A stretch of 64,000 nt of DNA from CAXSEF01 sp964236695 (GTDB taxonomy: Bacteria > Pseudomonadota > Alphaproteobacteria > Acetobacterales > Acetobacteraceae), in the NCBI GenBank assembly GCA_964236695.1, contig CAXSFU010000003.1:1-64000 (forward strand), written 5' to 3'. Position numbers and translations under genes: made by a program. The notes under the pieces are model-generated. The model worked only from the letters and a program-made list of their open reading frames with translations, searched no databases and had not been told where the DNA came from. Shown piece by piece: positions 1 to 8,774 of the stretch (position 1 is the first letter of the stretch; each line of letters opens with the position of its first letter).

Positions 1-180
1 GGCAGAGCCCCTGGCCTTCCTTGCCTTGCCGGTCAGGGCAACCGGCCGCCGGTATTACTTGAGTCAAGCCGGTCCAGGGGCGGCTCCCTCCGGTGGCCTT
101 TCCAACGATCCAGGCGGATCGTCGGAACCTTTGGCCACCTCCGCCTGGCGGGTCCGGGCAGAGCCCAGCCTTGCTTGCTC
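1..180. repeat. Dispersed GC-rich palindromic repeat (family B), copy 1
   Basis: Composite of family B modules downstream of topB. It contains the shared core words CCAGGGGCGGCT, GGCGGGTCCGGGCAGAGCC and the terminal CCTTGCTTGC. The first ~56 bases match the right end of the copy at 23.17-23.23 kb, including the tail CCGGCCGCCGGTAT. It is cut by the window edge. Confidence 0.8.
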
Positions 181-229
181 TGAGAAGCCAGGGCCCTCAG
201 CCACTGGCATGAGCCTCACGCCGTGGGCG

Positions 230-2725
230 TCACACCCAGCCCCGCGCCCTGAAGGCGTCGAGGTCCACCCCGGGCGGGGCATACCACCCGCCCGCTCCGT
301 AGCGGGCGCCAAGCTGCATCGCCGCCTCCTTGTTGCCGAAGGGAATGCGCAGCGTGGTGCCCGCCTCGCCGGCCGCCGGCTTCGCCGGGGCGCGACGGGT
401 GGGCGGCACTGCGCGACGCGACGCCCTGCGCGGGGGTGCGGCGCCATCCTGGGCATCGTCCGCGGTGCCGGACGGGACGTCGGCCCCGGCCTCCTCCGCG
501 GCCGGGCGGGTCCTGCCGCGCCTGCCGGCGCCCGGCGCGCCACGGGCGCCACCGTCCTTCTGGCCGCCGGCCCCGGGGGGGCTGCGGCGGACGCCGCCCC
601 CCTTCGAGCCGCCCCGCTTCGCACCGCCCCGTGCGGCCTTCGCGCCGATCCCGCCCGAGGCCCTGCCCGGGCCCGCGGCCGCGGGCGGCAGGGCGGGCGC
701 GGTGCCGTCCGCCGCCCCCTGCACCAGCCTGGCGATGATCCGCGCGGCCTGCTCGCACACCGCGTCCACCGCGCCGGCCATCTCCTGCCGCCCGAGCAGC
801 ACGTCGTCGAGCAGCCGCTCCATCTGCGCCGTCACGCCGGGGTCGACCAGCGCCGGGTCGGCGCGCTCCAGCACCCCGTGCAGCGCCAGGCCGCGCTCGG
901 TCGGCACCACGTTCTTCCCGTCGGCGGCGAGCAGCTCCTGCGCCTTGAGGCCGCGGATCACCTCGGCGCGGGTCGCCGGCGTGCCGATGCCCTTCGCTTC
1001 GCGCAGCCGCTCGCGCAGCACCGGGTCGGAAACGAACCGCCAGGCGTTCTGCATCGCGTCGATCAGGGTGCCCTCGTTGTAGCGCGGCGGCGCCCGGGTC
1101 TCCTTGCCCTCCACCGCCGCGTCGTGCAGCCGCGCCGTCTCGCCGTCGCGCAGGACGGGCAGGGCCTGGGCGTCCTCGCCGCGCTCCTCCGCCGGCAGCC
1201 AGTCGGGGAACGCCGCGCGCCAGCCCGCCTCGATCGGCTGGCGCCCGCTGGCGCGGAAGGCGTGCCCGGCGACGTCCAGCTCCGCGACTGTCTGGCGGAA
1301 CCGGAAGTCCGGCATCAGCGCCGCGAGATACGAGCGCGCCACCACGTCGAACAGCCGCCGCTCGTCCGCGTCCAGCCGCGGCCAGATCGCCGCGAGGTCG
1401 CCGGCGGTGCGGGCGTTGGGGATCACAGCGTGGTGGCTGGCGCCGGCCAGGCCCCGGTCGCTGAACGCGCCGCCCGCGCCTGCCCGGATCACCGGCGGGT
1501 CCGGAACGGGGATCGCGGCGAACGCGCGGCCGCGTCGCAGGGCGGCGACCAGGCCGGGCGCGTCCGGGATCAGGCTTTCCGGCAGGCAGCGCACCTCGGC
1601 GCGAGGGTAGGTGATGATCTTCCTGCCCGCGCCGTCGTACAGCGACTGCGCCACCTCCAGCGTGCGCGTCGCGGTCCAGCCGAAGCGCGTGGCGCACAGC
1701 TTCTGCAGCGACGGCAGGTCGTGCAGGCGCGGCGGCGCCTGCCGCCGGTCCTCCACCGTAACGGCGAGCGGGCCGGCGTGTCCCTCGGCCAGGGCGGCCA
1801 CGGCCTCGGCGTCCTCGCGCTTCAGCAGGCGCTGCCGCGGCGCATGGCGCATGCGGAACTGCCCGGGGCCGAGGTCGCCCGGGGCGGGCTGGCCACCCGC
1901 CGGGACGACGGCGACACCCGGCTTTTCGGGGCCCGGCCCGCCGGAGCCCGGCCTGCCGCCACCCGTCGCGCCGGCGTCCGCCCCGCCGCCCCCGCCCCCG
2001 CCCCCGCCCGCGTCCCGCCCAGCCTGGTGGCCGGAACCGCGGTCCGCCCCGGCCCGCGCCGCGGCGTCCGGCACGGCCGCCTGCGCGGTGGCGACCACCT
2101 CGAAATACGCCTGCGGCACGAAGTCGCGGATCTCCAGCTCGCGACGGCACACGATCGCCAGCGTGGGCGTCTTCACCCGCCCGACGCCGATCACGCTGCG
2201 GGTGCCGCGCGCCAGCGTCACCGTCGCGGTGCGGGTCAGCGACAGGTTGTAGATCTGGTCCGCCTGCCGCCGCGCCACGGCGGCGGCATACAGCCGGGCG
2301 TACTCGCGGTTCGGCTTCGCCCCGGCAAAGGCGTCGCGGATGGTCTGCGGGTCCTGGGCGGTGAACATCACCCGCATCACCTCGCCGCGGAACCGCAGGT
2401 GCTCCAGGATCTCCTGGCCGATGAGCTGCCCCTCCCGGTCGCAGTCGGTGGCCAGCCACACCCGCCCCGCGGTGCGCAGCGCGTCGCGGATCGCGCCCAG
2501 CTTGGCCGCCTTGCCGCCGCCCTCCGCCGCGCGCGTGCCGTACAGCCCCTCGGGGCGCAGCAGCGCCGTGCTCCAGCGCTTCCACGCCGGCACCGCCTGC
2601 TCCGGCTCCTGCAGGTCGATCAGGTGGCCCTCCGCCGGCAGCACCAGGCCGTAGGTCGAACCGACGGCAGCGCGGATGTCGCGCGCCTGGCTGGACTTCT
2701 CGGCAATGACGATCTGCTCTGTCAT
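230..2725 (-). CDS. topB: DNA topoisomerase III (type IA) with C-terminal DUF5710-like domain
   Basis: 831-residue type IA topoisomerase that relaxes or decatenates DNA through a transient 5'-phosphotyrosine. The N-terminal TOPRIM domain shows Glu9 (VIAEKSSQ) and the metal-binding DCDREGQ at 94-100. GVGRVKTPTLAIV is at 181-193. The active-site tyrosine is Y373 in IITYPRAEVRCLPE, which resembles TopB (YPR-x-x-x-R-LP) rather than TopA. Residues ~220-290 are a Gly/Ala-rich low-complexity insertion. The tail from ~700 is Lys/Arg/Gly-rich and ends in a ~40-residue module (PFGNKEAAMQLGARYG, then WYAPPGVDL) like DUF5710, found at the ends of plasmid and mobile-element TopB and primases. ATG 2725 is chosen because upstream in-frame sequence is repeat-derived. 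The usual zinc fingers are not evident. Confidence 0.93.
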   Translation of the reverse strand: MTEQIVIAEKSSQARDIRAAVGSTYGLVLPAEGHLIDLQEPEQAVPAWKRWSTALLRPEGLYGTRAAEGGGKAAKLGAIRDALRTAGRVWLATDCDREGQLIGQEILEHLRFRGEVMRVMFTAQDPQTIRDAFAGAKPNREYARLYAAAVARRQADQIYNLSLTRTATVTLARGTRSVIGVGRVKTPTLAIVCRRELEIRDFVPQAYFEVVATAQAAVPDAAARAGADRGSGHQAGRDAGGGGGGGGGADAGATGGGRPGSGGPGPEKPGVAVVPAGGQPAPGDLGPGQFRMRHAPRQRLLKREDAEAVAALAEGHAGPLAVTVEDRRQAPPRLHDLPSLQKLCATRFGWTATRTLEVAQSLYDGAGRKIITYPRAEVRCLPESLIPDAPGLVAALRRGRAFAAIPVPDPPVIRAGAGGAFSDRGLAGASHHAVIPNARTAGDLAAIWPRLDADERRLFDVVARSYLAALMPDFRFRQTVAELDVAGHAFRASGRQPIEAGWRAAFPDWLPAEERGEDAQALPVLRDGETARLHDAAVEGKETRAPPRYNEGTLIDAMQNAWRFVSDPVLRERLREAKGIGTPATRAEVIRGLKAQELLAADGKNVVPTERGLALHGVLERADPALVDPGVTAQMERLLDDVLLGRQEMAGAVDAVCEQAARIIARLVQGAADGTAPALPPAAAGPGRASGGIGAKAARGGAKRGGSKGGGVRRSPPGAGGQKDGGARGAPGAGRRGRTRPAAEEAGADVPSGTADDAQDGAAPPRRASRRAVPPTRRAPAKPAAGEAGTTLRIPFGNKEAAMQLGARYGAGGWYAPPGVDLDAFRARGWV

Positions 2726-2794
2726 GGCGGCCCGGTCGTGCGGAGTTGCCCGGATGTTCCGGCCGGAAGAGTTATCCGCGCCGGAGGCGCAATG

Positions 2795-2920
2795 GCAAGC
2801 AGGGCCGAGGCTCCGCCAAGGCCAGCCTTCGGAGGCCATTCCTTAAGTACAGCCGGGTCCAGGGGCGGCTCGCCCCTGGCGGGTCCGGGCAGAGCCCGGC
2901 CTTCCTTCTCCCTGCTTGCC
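2795..2920. repeat. Family B palindromic repeat, copy 2
   Basis: Sits in the divergent gap between topB and dat. Ends carry GCAAGCAGG and CCTGCTTGCC, and the core has CCAGGGGCGGCTCGCCCCTGG. Any promoters for topB or dat must lie inside or beside it. Confidence 0.8.
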
Positions 2921-2968
2921 TTTGCCGCCGCCCCGACGATGCTGCCCCCGCCCCGCAGGAGCCCCGCC

Positions 2969-3874
2969 ATGCCGCGCACCGCCTACGTCAACGGCCGCTA
3001 CCTCCCCCTGTCCGAGGCCAGCGTGAACGTGGAGGACCGCGGCTACCAGTTCGCCGACGGCGTCTACGAGGTGCTGGCGCTGGCCGGCGGCCGGTTCCTC
3101 GACGAGGCGCTGCACATGGCGCGGCTGGCGCGCTCGCTGGCGGCGCTGGAGATCGCCCCGCCGATGGGCCCGGCGGCGCTGCGCCTGGTGCTGCGCGAGG
3201 TGGCCCGGCGCAACCGGGTGCGCGACGGCCTGCTCTACCTGCAGGTCACGCGCGGCGTGGCGCGGCGCGAGCACGCCTTCCCGCAGGTGTCGCCGCGCAC
3301 CGGGCGGGCGGTGCCGCCCTCGCTCGTGGTGACCTGCCGCGCCGGGGCGCCGCCGCCGCCGGCCGACGCCGCGGCGTGGGCGGCCGCCGCGATCACCGCG
3401 CCGGACGAGCGCTGGGCGCGCTGCGACGTGAAGTCGATCTCGCTGCTGCCCAACGTGCTGGCCAAGGAGCGCGCCCGCCGCGCCGGCGCGGCCGAGGCGA
3501 TCCTGCTCGACCGCGATGGCCTGGTCAGCGAGGGCGCGTCGACCACGGTCTGGGTGGTCGACGCCGCCGGCCGGCTGCGCACCCGCCCGCTCGGCCACGC
3601 GATCCTGCCGGGCTGCACGCGCGCCGCGCTGATCGCCGAGCTGGAGGCCGCCGGCATCGGCTTCGAGGAGCGTGCGGTCACGGAGGCGGAGCTGCGCGAC
3701 GCGCGCGAGGTGTTCCTCACCAGCGCCACCTCCTGGGTGCGGCCGATCGTGCGGCTGAACGGCGCGCCGGTCGGCGACGGCGCGGCGGGGCCGGTGGCGC
3801 GCCGGCTGTTCGCGCTGCTGCGCCAGCCGGGGCGCGGCCTGGCCGAGAACAGCAATCCGCCCGGCGCCGCATGA
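2969..3874 (+). CDS. dat: D-amino acid aminotransferase (class IV, PLP)
   Basis: 301-residue fold-type IV PLP enzyme that interconverts D-amino acids and 2-oxo acids, for example D-Ala/D-Glu supply for peptidoglycan. Family signatures are the N-terminal YVNGRYLPLSEASVNVEDRG with FADGVYE, the PLP lysine K155 in CDVKSISLLPNVLAK, and Glu188 in VSEGASTTVWV. These match D-alanine aminotransferase more closely than branched-chain (IlvE) or aminodeoxychorismate lyase relatives. ATG 2969 is chosen because the conserved N-terminus starts there; the same frame is open upstream but reads repeat and antisense of topB. Length is usual for the family. cysC follows after 28 bp. Confidence 0.9.
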   Translation: MPRTAYVNGRYLPLSEASVNVEDRGYQFADGVYEVLALAGGRFLDEALHMARLARSLAALEIAPPMGPAALRLVLREVARRNRVRDGLLYLQVTRGVARREHAFPQVSPRTGRAVPPSLVVTCRAGAPPPPADAAAWAAAAITAPDERWARCDVKSISLLPNVLAKERARRAGAAEAILLDRDGLVSEGASTTVWVVDAAGRLRTRPLGHAILPGCTRAALIAELEAAGIGFEERAVTEAELRDAREVFLTSATSWVRPIVRLNGAPVGDGAAGPVARRLFALLRQPGRGLAENSNPPGAA

Positions 3875-3902
3875 GGCCGGCGCGACGACGGCGGCTCGCG
3901 GG

Positions 3903-4460
3903 GTGAGCTGGGCGGTGAGCGGGGCCGCCCGCCCTGCGGTGGTGTGGTTCACCGGCCTGTCCGGCGCCGGCAAGTCCACGGTCGCGGCGCTGGCCGCGCG
4001 CCGCCTCGATGCGCTCGGCCGCCGCGCCTTCGTGCTCGACGGCGACGCGCTCCGCGCCGGCCTGTGCCGCGACCTCGGCTTCAGCCCCGCCGACCGCACG
4101 GAGAACGTCCGACGCGCGGCCGAGGTCGCGGCGCTGCTGCTCAACGCCGGCCTCGTCGTGCTCGCCTGCTTCATCGCCCCGCTGCGTACTGACCGGGCTC
4201 TTGCCCGCGCGCGCCTCGGCGGAGCGTTCGTCGAGGCCTTCGTCGACACGCCGGTCGAGGAATGCCGCCGGCGCGACCCGAAGGGGCTGTATCGACGGGC
4301 CGACGCCGGGCTGATCACGGACCTGTCCGGGGTGGGAGCGCCCTACGAGGCGCCGGCGGCGCCGGAGCTGCGGCTGGTCACGGCGGCCGCGCCGGCGGAG
4401 GCGCTGTCGGAGGCGGTGGTGGAATACCTGCTGGCCCGGGAAGGCCGGAGGCCGTCATGA
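3903..4460 (+). CDS. cysC: Adenylyl-sulfate (APS) kinase
   Basis: 185-residue single-domain APS kinase that makes PAPS from APS and ATP for sulfonation or sulfate assimilation. Walker A GLSGAGKST is at 18-26. Family motifs follow: LDGDALRAGLCRDLGFSPADRTENVRR (45-71, substrate binding), FIAPLRTDR, and DPKGLYRRADAG near the C-terminus. No CysN or sulfurylase domain is fused and no other sulfate gene lies nearby. The start is GTG 3903; GTG 3915 is an equally possible in-frame start, and neither has a strong ribosome binding site. Confidence 0.92.
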   Translation: MSWAVSGAARPAVVWFTGLSGAGKSTVAALAARRLDALGRRAFVLDGDALRAGLCRDLGFSPADRTENVRRAAEVAALLLNAGLVVLACFIAPLRTDRALARARLGGAFVEAFVDTPVEECRRRDPKGLYRRADAGLITDLSGVGAPYEAPAAPELRLVTAAAPAEALSEAVVEYLLAREGRRPS

Positions 4461-4488
4461 ACCGAACGGTCGCGATGTCCTGCGCCAA

Positions 4489-4635
4489 GGCAGGAAGCAA
4501 GCATGTTCTTTCTTGAAAGAAAGAACCAAAGAACTTTTGCTCCGTGGGCTCGGGGCCGCCCGCGCGCCCGGACCCCCGTGTGCAAAGTCTTTTTGCTTCT
4601 TTTTCTTCAGAAAAAGAAGAATCTTGCTTCCTGCC
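4489..4635. repeat. T-rich double-hairpin repeat (family A), copy 1, with perfect 13-bp terminal inverted repeats
   Basis: GGCAGGAAGCAAG at 4489-4501 is exactly complementary to CTTGCTTCCTGCC at 4623-4635. Inside are hairpin 1 at 4506-4525 (7-bp arms TTCTTTC/GAAAGAA, 6-nt loop) and hairpin 2 at 4596-4619 (10-bp arms CTTCTTTTTC/GAAAAAGAAG, TTCA loop), separated by ~70 variable bases. It follows cysC and could act as a bidirectional terminator. Confidence 0.85.
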
Positions 4636-5418
4636 CGACGCCACGCGCCGGTTCCCGGTCCAAGACAATCTCTGGCCGGGCGAGGCCGAGACTCATCCGT
4701 GCCTTCCGCCTCGACAAAAAAGTATCAGCGCCGTGCCTCAAAGTGAGTGGCGGTCGTTCGGCCGGTCGGTATAACTCCGACATGAAACCGGCGGGCCACC
4801 ACAAGCCGGGCAAAAGCAACCAGCTCACGTCCGGGCCTTGACTCGCAAGCTGTTCCGCTGCGGCTCCGAACTCCCGGTGTGCGGCGAAAAGGCGGGGAAG
4901 GGTCTGCGGGTGAAGCCCGATGCTGAAGCTCCCGATTGGTGTGATCGCCAGTTCTTCCGCGTCTGGATGAACGCCGGTCTGGTCGACCGCAACAACCGTC
5001 CCGCTTGTCCGGAAGACACGCCACGTCCCGTCACCGGCGCCCTGGGCGGACGAGGTGCCTGCGCACTCCGTGCCAGAAGCCCGTCGACTCCGGCCCGCCG
5101 CACGACCGGGCCGGCCGCAGGAAGGGCGACAAGCCGGGGCCGGAACGCGCCGTCCGGCCCCTGCTGCACCGGCCAGCCTGTCGATGGCTGCAGGACGCAG
5201 CCACGTTCTCCCTTCCGTTCCTTGAGCCCGGCGAGCGGCTCCCTGCTCCGGCCGGGACGCCGCCTCCAGGAGCGCGCGGCCTCCAGCGTGCCGGGCGCAG
5301 CCTCGCCGATGCAGCCTGGCACGACCCCATCCCGGCGGCACGGCAAGCGTTCCCGTGCCGCCGGTGTCCGAGACGAACGCAGCGACGGCATTCTGCCCAA
5401 TAAACTGAGGAAGCATCC
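4636..5418. other. Long stretch without a recognisable gene
   Basis: 783 bases between repeat copy A1 and the sugar-binding protein gene. Both strands carry open frames of 100-190 codons with mixed codon use, but none matches a family I recognise. The best coding-like segment is on the minus strand around 4790-5030 (peptide including VVAVDQTGVHPDAEEL). The 3' end holds the AGGAAG ribosome binding site for the gene at 5419. It may be leader plus gene remnant. Confidence 0.3.
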
Positions 5419-6504
5419 ATGATCCGATCAGTCCGCGTGATGGCGGCACCGCTTGCCGCGATGGGCCTCGTGGCCGGCCTTCTCGGCGAGGCCGCGTATG
5501 CAGCGCCGCTTGCCGACACCACCGTGGCGTTCCTGATGCCCGACCAGAGCTCGACCCGCTACGAGGAGCACGACCACCCCGGCTTCGTCGCGGAGATGAA
5601 GAAGCTCTGCCCGACCTGCAAGGTGCTCTACCAGAACGCGGACGGCGACGCGTCGCGCCAGCAGCAGCAGTTCAACTCCGTCGTCTCGCAGGGCGCCAAG
5701 GCCATCGTGATCGACGCGGTCGACTCGACGGCCGCGGCCTCGCTGGTGAAGTCGGCCCAGGGCCAGGGCATCAAGGTCGTCGCCTACGACCGCCCGATCC
5801 CCTCGACGCCCGCCGACTTCTACGTCTCGTTCGACAACGAGGCGATCGGCAAGAGCATCGCCAAATCCCTCGTCGAGCACCTGAAGTCGACCAACGTGTC
5901 CGCGAACGACACCGGGCTGCTCGAGGTCAACGGCTCGCCGACGGACGCGGCCGCGGGCCTGATCAAGAAGGGCATCCACGAGGGCCTGGCGAGCGGCGGC
6001 TACCCGACGCTCGCCGAGTACGACACCCCGGAGTGGGTGCCCGCCAAGGCGCAGCAGTGGGTGAGCGGGCAGATCTCGCGCTTCGGCAAGAAGATCGTCG
6101 GCGTCGTCGCCGCCAACGACGGCACCGCGGGCGGCACCATCGCCGCCTTCAAGGCGGCGGGCGTGAGCCCCGTGCCACCCGTCACCGGCAACGACGCGAC
6201 CATCGCCGGGCTGCAGCTGATCATCGCGGGCGACCAGTACAACACCATCTCCAAGCCGAGCGAGATCGTCGCGACGGCGGCGGCGGACGTGGTGGCGGGC
6301 CTGCTGGACGGCCAGAAGCCCAAGTCCGACAGCACCCTGTTCGGCACGCCGAGCCGGCTGTTCACGCCCGCGGTCGTGACGGCGGGCGATCTCAAGGCCG
6401 AGATCGTCGACAAAATGGTGGACGGCAAGCCGATCGAGCCCGCCTCCGTGCTGTGCACCGGCCGCTACGCCGAGGGCTGCAAGAAGCTCGGCATCACGCC
6501 CTGA
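5419..6504 (+). CDS. Periplasmic sugar-binding protein of an ABC transporter (XylF/RbsB type)
   Basis: 361-residue Peripla_BP_4-type solute-binding protein. A signal peptide is visible: basic start MIRSVR, hydrophobic core, likely cleavage after AYA near residue 28. The mature part begins TTVAFLMPDQSSTRYEEHDHPGF, as in xylose-binding XylF. Binding-site words include AIVIDAVDS, VVAYDRPIP, FVSFDNE-like YVSFDNEAIG and VTGNDATIAG. It is the first gene of a binding protein-ATPase-permease-dehydrogenase run. The adjacent ribitol-type dehydrogenase suggests a pentose or pentitol ligand, which is inference. ATG 5419 is preceded by GAGGAAG. Confidence 0.85.
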   Translation: MIRSVRVMAAPLAAMGLVAGLLGEAAYAAPLADTTVAFLMPDQSSTRYEEHDHPGFVAEMKKLCPTCKVLYQNADGDASRQQQQFNSVVSQGAKAIVIDAVDSTAAASLVKSAQGQGIKVVAYDRPIPSTPADFYVSFDNEAIGKSIAKSLVEHLKSTNVSANDTGLLEVNGSPTDAAAGLIKKGIHEGLASGGYPTLAEYDTPEWVPAKAQQWVSGQISRFGKKIVGVVAANDGTAGGTIAAFKAAGVSPVPPVTGNDATIAGLQLIIAGDQYNTISKPSEIVATAAADVVAGLLDGQKPKSDSTLFGTPSRLFTPAVVTAGDLKAEIVDKMVDGKPIEPASVLCTGRYAEGCKKLGITP

Positions 6505-6603
6505 GGCTCCGACACCCGCACCGTGCGCCCGCCCGGCAGGGCGGCCGCATGGTGCGGGGGCCAGGCCGCTTTCCGCCGCCGCACCACGAAGGGCCTCCCG
6601 CCG

Positions 6604-7452
6604 ATGTCGCAGCCACCGCCGCCCGCCGCCCTGCCACTCGCCGCCATGCCGCCAGGTGACGCGACGGAAGGCACCGTGCTCAGCCTGCGGGGCATCTGCA
6701 AGCAGTTCGGCGCCGTCTCCGCGCTGTCCGACATCGACCTCGACGTGCGCGCCGGCGAGGTGGTGGCGCTGGTCGGCGACAACGGCGCCGGCAAGTCGAC
6801 GCTGGTGAAGGTGCTGGCGGGCGTCCACCAGGCGACCAGCGGCACCATGACCTTCGCCGGCAAGCCGGTGACGCTGACCGGGCCGGGCGAGGCGCTCTCG
6901 CTCGGCATCGCCACGGTGTTCCAGGACCTGGCGCTGTGCGAGAACCTCGACGTCGTCGCCAACATCTTCCTGGGCCGCGAGCTGGGCCGCCTCGGCCTCG
7001 ACGAGGTGACCATGGAGATACGCTCCTGGACGCTGCTCAACGAGCTGGCGGCGCGCATCCCCTCGGTGCGCGAGCCGGTGGCTTCCCTGTCCGGCGGCCA
7101 GCGCCAGACCGTGGCGATCGCCCGCTCCCTGCTGTCGCAGCCGAAGCTGATCATGCTCGACGAGCCCACCGCCGCCCTCGGCGTCGCCCAGACGGCGGAG
7201 GTGCTGAACCTGATCGAGCGGGTGCGCGACCGCGGCCTCGGCGTGATCATGATCAGCCACAACATGGAGGACGTCCGCGCCGTGGCCGACCGCATCGTCG
7301 TGCTGCGCCTCGGGCGCAACAACGGCGAGTTCGGGCCGGACGCGTCCAACCACGAGCTGGTCAGCGCCATCACCGGCGCCGCCGACAACTCCGTCTCCCG
7401 CCGCGCCGGCCGCCAGCCCCGCGCGGCCGCCGCCGGGGAGGCCATGCTGTGA
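6604..7452 (+). CDS. Sugar ABC transporter ATP-binding protein, single-domain (XylG/RbsA N-half type)
   Basis: 282-residue cytoplasmic ATPase with one nucleotide-binding domain: Walker A GDNGAGKST at 58-66, Q-loop VFQDLALCENLDV, signature LSGGQRQTVAIARS, Walker B LIMLDEPTAAL, and switch histidine in MISHNMEDV. It is half the length of RbsA/XylG (two domains), so it probably works as a dimer, like FrcA. ATG 6604 is chosen because it follows a plausible leader and the conserved fold begins soon after. Its stop overlaps the permease GTG start by 4 bp (GTGA), indicating translational coupling. Confidence 0.88.
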   Translation: MSQPPPPAALPLAAMPPGDATEGTVLSLRGICKQFGAVSALSDIDLDVRAGEVVALVGDNGAGKSTLVKVLAGVHQATSGTMTFAGKPVTLTGPGEALSLGIATVFQDLALCENLDVVANIFLGRELGRLGLDEVTMEIRSWTLLNELAARIPSVREPVASLSGGQRQTVAIARSLLSQPKLIMLDEPTAALGVAQTAEVLNLIERVRDRGLGVIMISHNMEDVRAVADRIVVLRLGRNNGEFGPDASNHELVSAITGAADNSVSRRAGRQPRAAAAGEAML

Positions 7453-8702
7453 GCACCAACCTCGGCTCGAGGCAGCCGGCGCGGCTGGACCGCAGCGACG
7501 CGCGCGTGCGCCACGACACCGGCCTCGGCGGCGCGATCCGCGGCTTCGCGGACCGGGTGCGCTCCGGCGACCTCGGCTCGCTGCCCGTGGTCGTCGGCCT
7601 CGCCGTCATCTGGACGGTGTTCCAGAGCCTCAACCCGGTGTTCCTGTCGAGCAACAACCTCGTCAACCTGCTGTTCGACTGCTCCACCGTGGGCGTGATC
7701 TCGCTCGGCATCGTCTGCATCCTCATGGTCGGCGAGATCGACCTGTCCGTGGGCTCCGTGTCCGGCCTCGCCTCGGCGATCGTCGGCGTGCTCTGGGTCA
7801 ACGAGGACTGGCCGGTCGCGGCCGCGATCGTGATCTCGCTGGTCGTCGGCGGCGCGGCCGGCTGCGTCTACGCCGCCCTGTTCAACCGGCTGGGCATGCC
7901 GAGCTTCGTCTCGACCCTGGCCGGGCTCCTCGCCGTGCTCGGCGTGCAGCTCTACATCCTGGGATCGAGCGGCTCGATCAACCTGCCCTACGGCTCGCCG
8001 ATCGTGAACCTGGGGCAGACCCTGGTCATGCCGCACATCGTCGCCTACGCGCTGGTGCTCGCGGCGGGCGGCGCCCTGCTGGCGGCACAGCTCCTCACCG
8101 CGCGCCACCGGCGCGACGCGGGGCTCACCCCGCCCTCGCTCGGCGGCATCGTCGTGCGCGCCGCCGTGCTGACCCTCGTCCTGCTGGCCGTGGTCGCCTA
8201 CCTCAACACCGACCGCGGCGTGCCCTGGATGTTCGGCCTGTTCGTGGCACTGGTGGTCTTGATGGACTACGCGCTCAAGCGCACCCGCTGGGGCCGCGCG
8301 ATGACGGCGGTCGGCGGCAACCGCGAGGCGGCGCGCCGCGCCGGCATCGACGTGCGCCGCGTCTATCTCAGCGCCTTCGTGCTGTGCTCGTCGCTGGCGG
8401 CCCTCGGCGGGGTGCTGGCCGCCGCCCGCCTCGCCTCGGCCAGCCAGCAGGCCGGCACCGGCGACGTGAACCTCAACGCCATCGCCGCCGCCGTGATCGG
8501 CGGCACCAGCCTGTTCGGCGGCCGCGGCAGCGCTTACTCGGCCCTGCTCGGCATCATCGTGATCCAGTCGATCGCGAGCGGGCTGACGCTGCTCGATCTG
8601 TCGTCCTCGCTCCGCTACATGATCACCGGCGGCGTGCTGGCGGTCGCGGTGATCGTGGACTCGCTGGCCAGGCGGTCGAGGATGTCGCATGGCCGCGCCT
8701 GA
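7449..8702 (+). CDS. Sugar ABC transporter permease (XylH/RbsC family)
   Basis: 417-residue inner-membrane permease of the BPD_transp_2 family with about ten hydrophobic segments. Typical words are MVGEIDLSVGSVSGLASAIVG, GMPSFVSTLAG, AVGGNREAARRAGIDVRRV and AAVIGGTSLFGGRGS. The central insertion with an extra hydrophilic loop (LLTARHRRDAG) is typical of XylH-length permeases. GTG 7449 overlaps the stop of the ATPase gene. It forms the transporter with the two preceding genes. Confidence 0.9.
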   Translation: MSTNLGSRQPARLDRSDARVRHDTGLGGAIRGFADRVRSGDLGSLPVVVGLAVIWTVFQSLNPVFLSSNNLVNLLFDCSTVGVISLGIVCILMVGEIDLSVGSVSGLASAIVGVLWVNEDWPVAAAIVISLVVGGAAGCVYAALFNRLGMPSFVSTLAGLLAVLGVQLYILGSSGSINLPYGSPIVNLGQTLVMPHIVAYALVLAAGGALLAAQLLTARHRRDAGLTPPSLGGIVVRAAVLTLVLLAVVAYLNTDRGVPWMFGLFVALVVLMDYALKRTRWGRAMTAVGGNREAARRAGIDVRRVYLSAFVLCSSLAALGGVLAAARLASASQQAGTGDVNLNAIAAAVIGGTSLFGGRGSAYSALLGIIVIQSIASGLTLLDLSSSLRYMITGGVLAVAVIVDSLARRSRMSHGRA

Positions 8703-8774
8703 GGCCGGACCCGCGGGCTCCCGGAGACCCGCAGGTCCACGAATCGCCATTCACCACAGCCGGAGGACGCAGCC

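Noticed and set aside
26..2968. A 1282-codon open frame on the + strand running into dat
   Set aside because: The part before 2969 is antisense to topB and repeat sequence, with Ala/Arg/Gly/Pro-rich shadow translation; only the C-terminal 301 residues are a known family.
4503..4622. Lys/Phe-rich short peptides (FFGSFFQERT, FLQKKK types) encoded by family A repeats
   Set aside because: They recur wherever the repeat occurs, in several frames, with no ribosome binding site; they are by-products of the hairpins.
4825..5449. Open frames on both strands between cysC and the sugar-binding protein
   Set aside because: No recognisable family, no good ribosome binding site and inconsistent codon bias; recorded as an unexplained gap instead of a gene.
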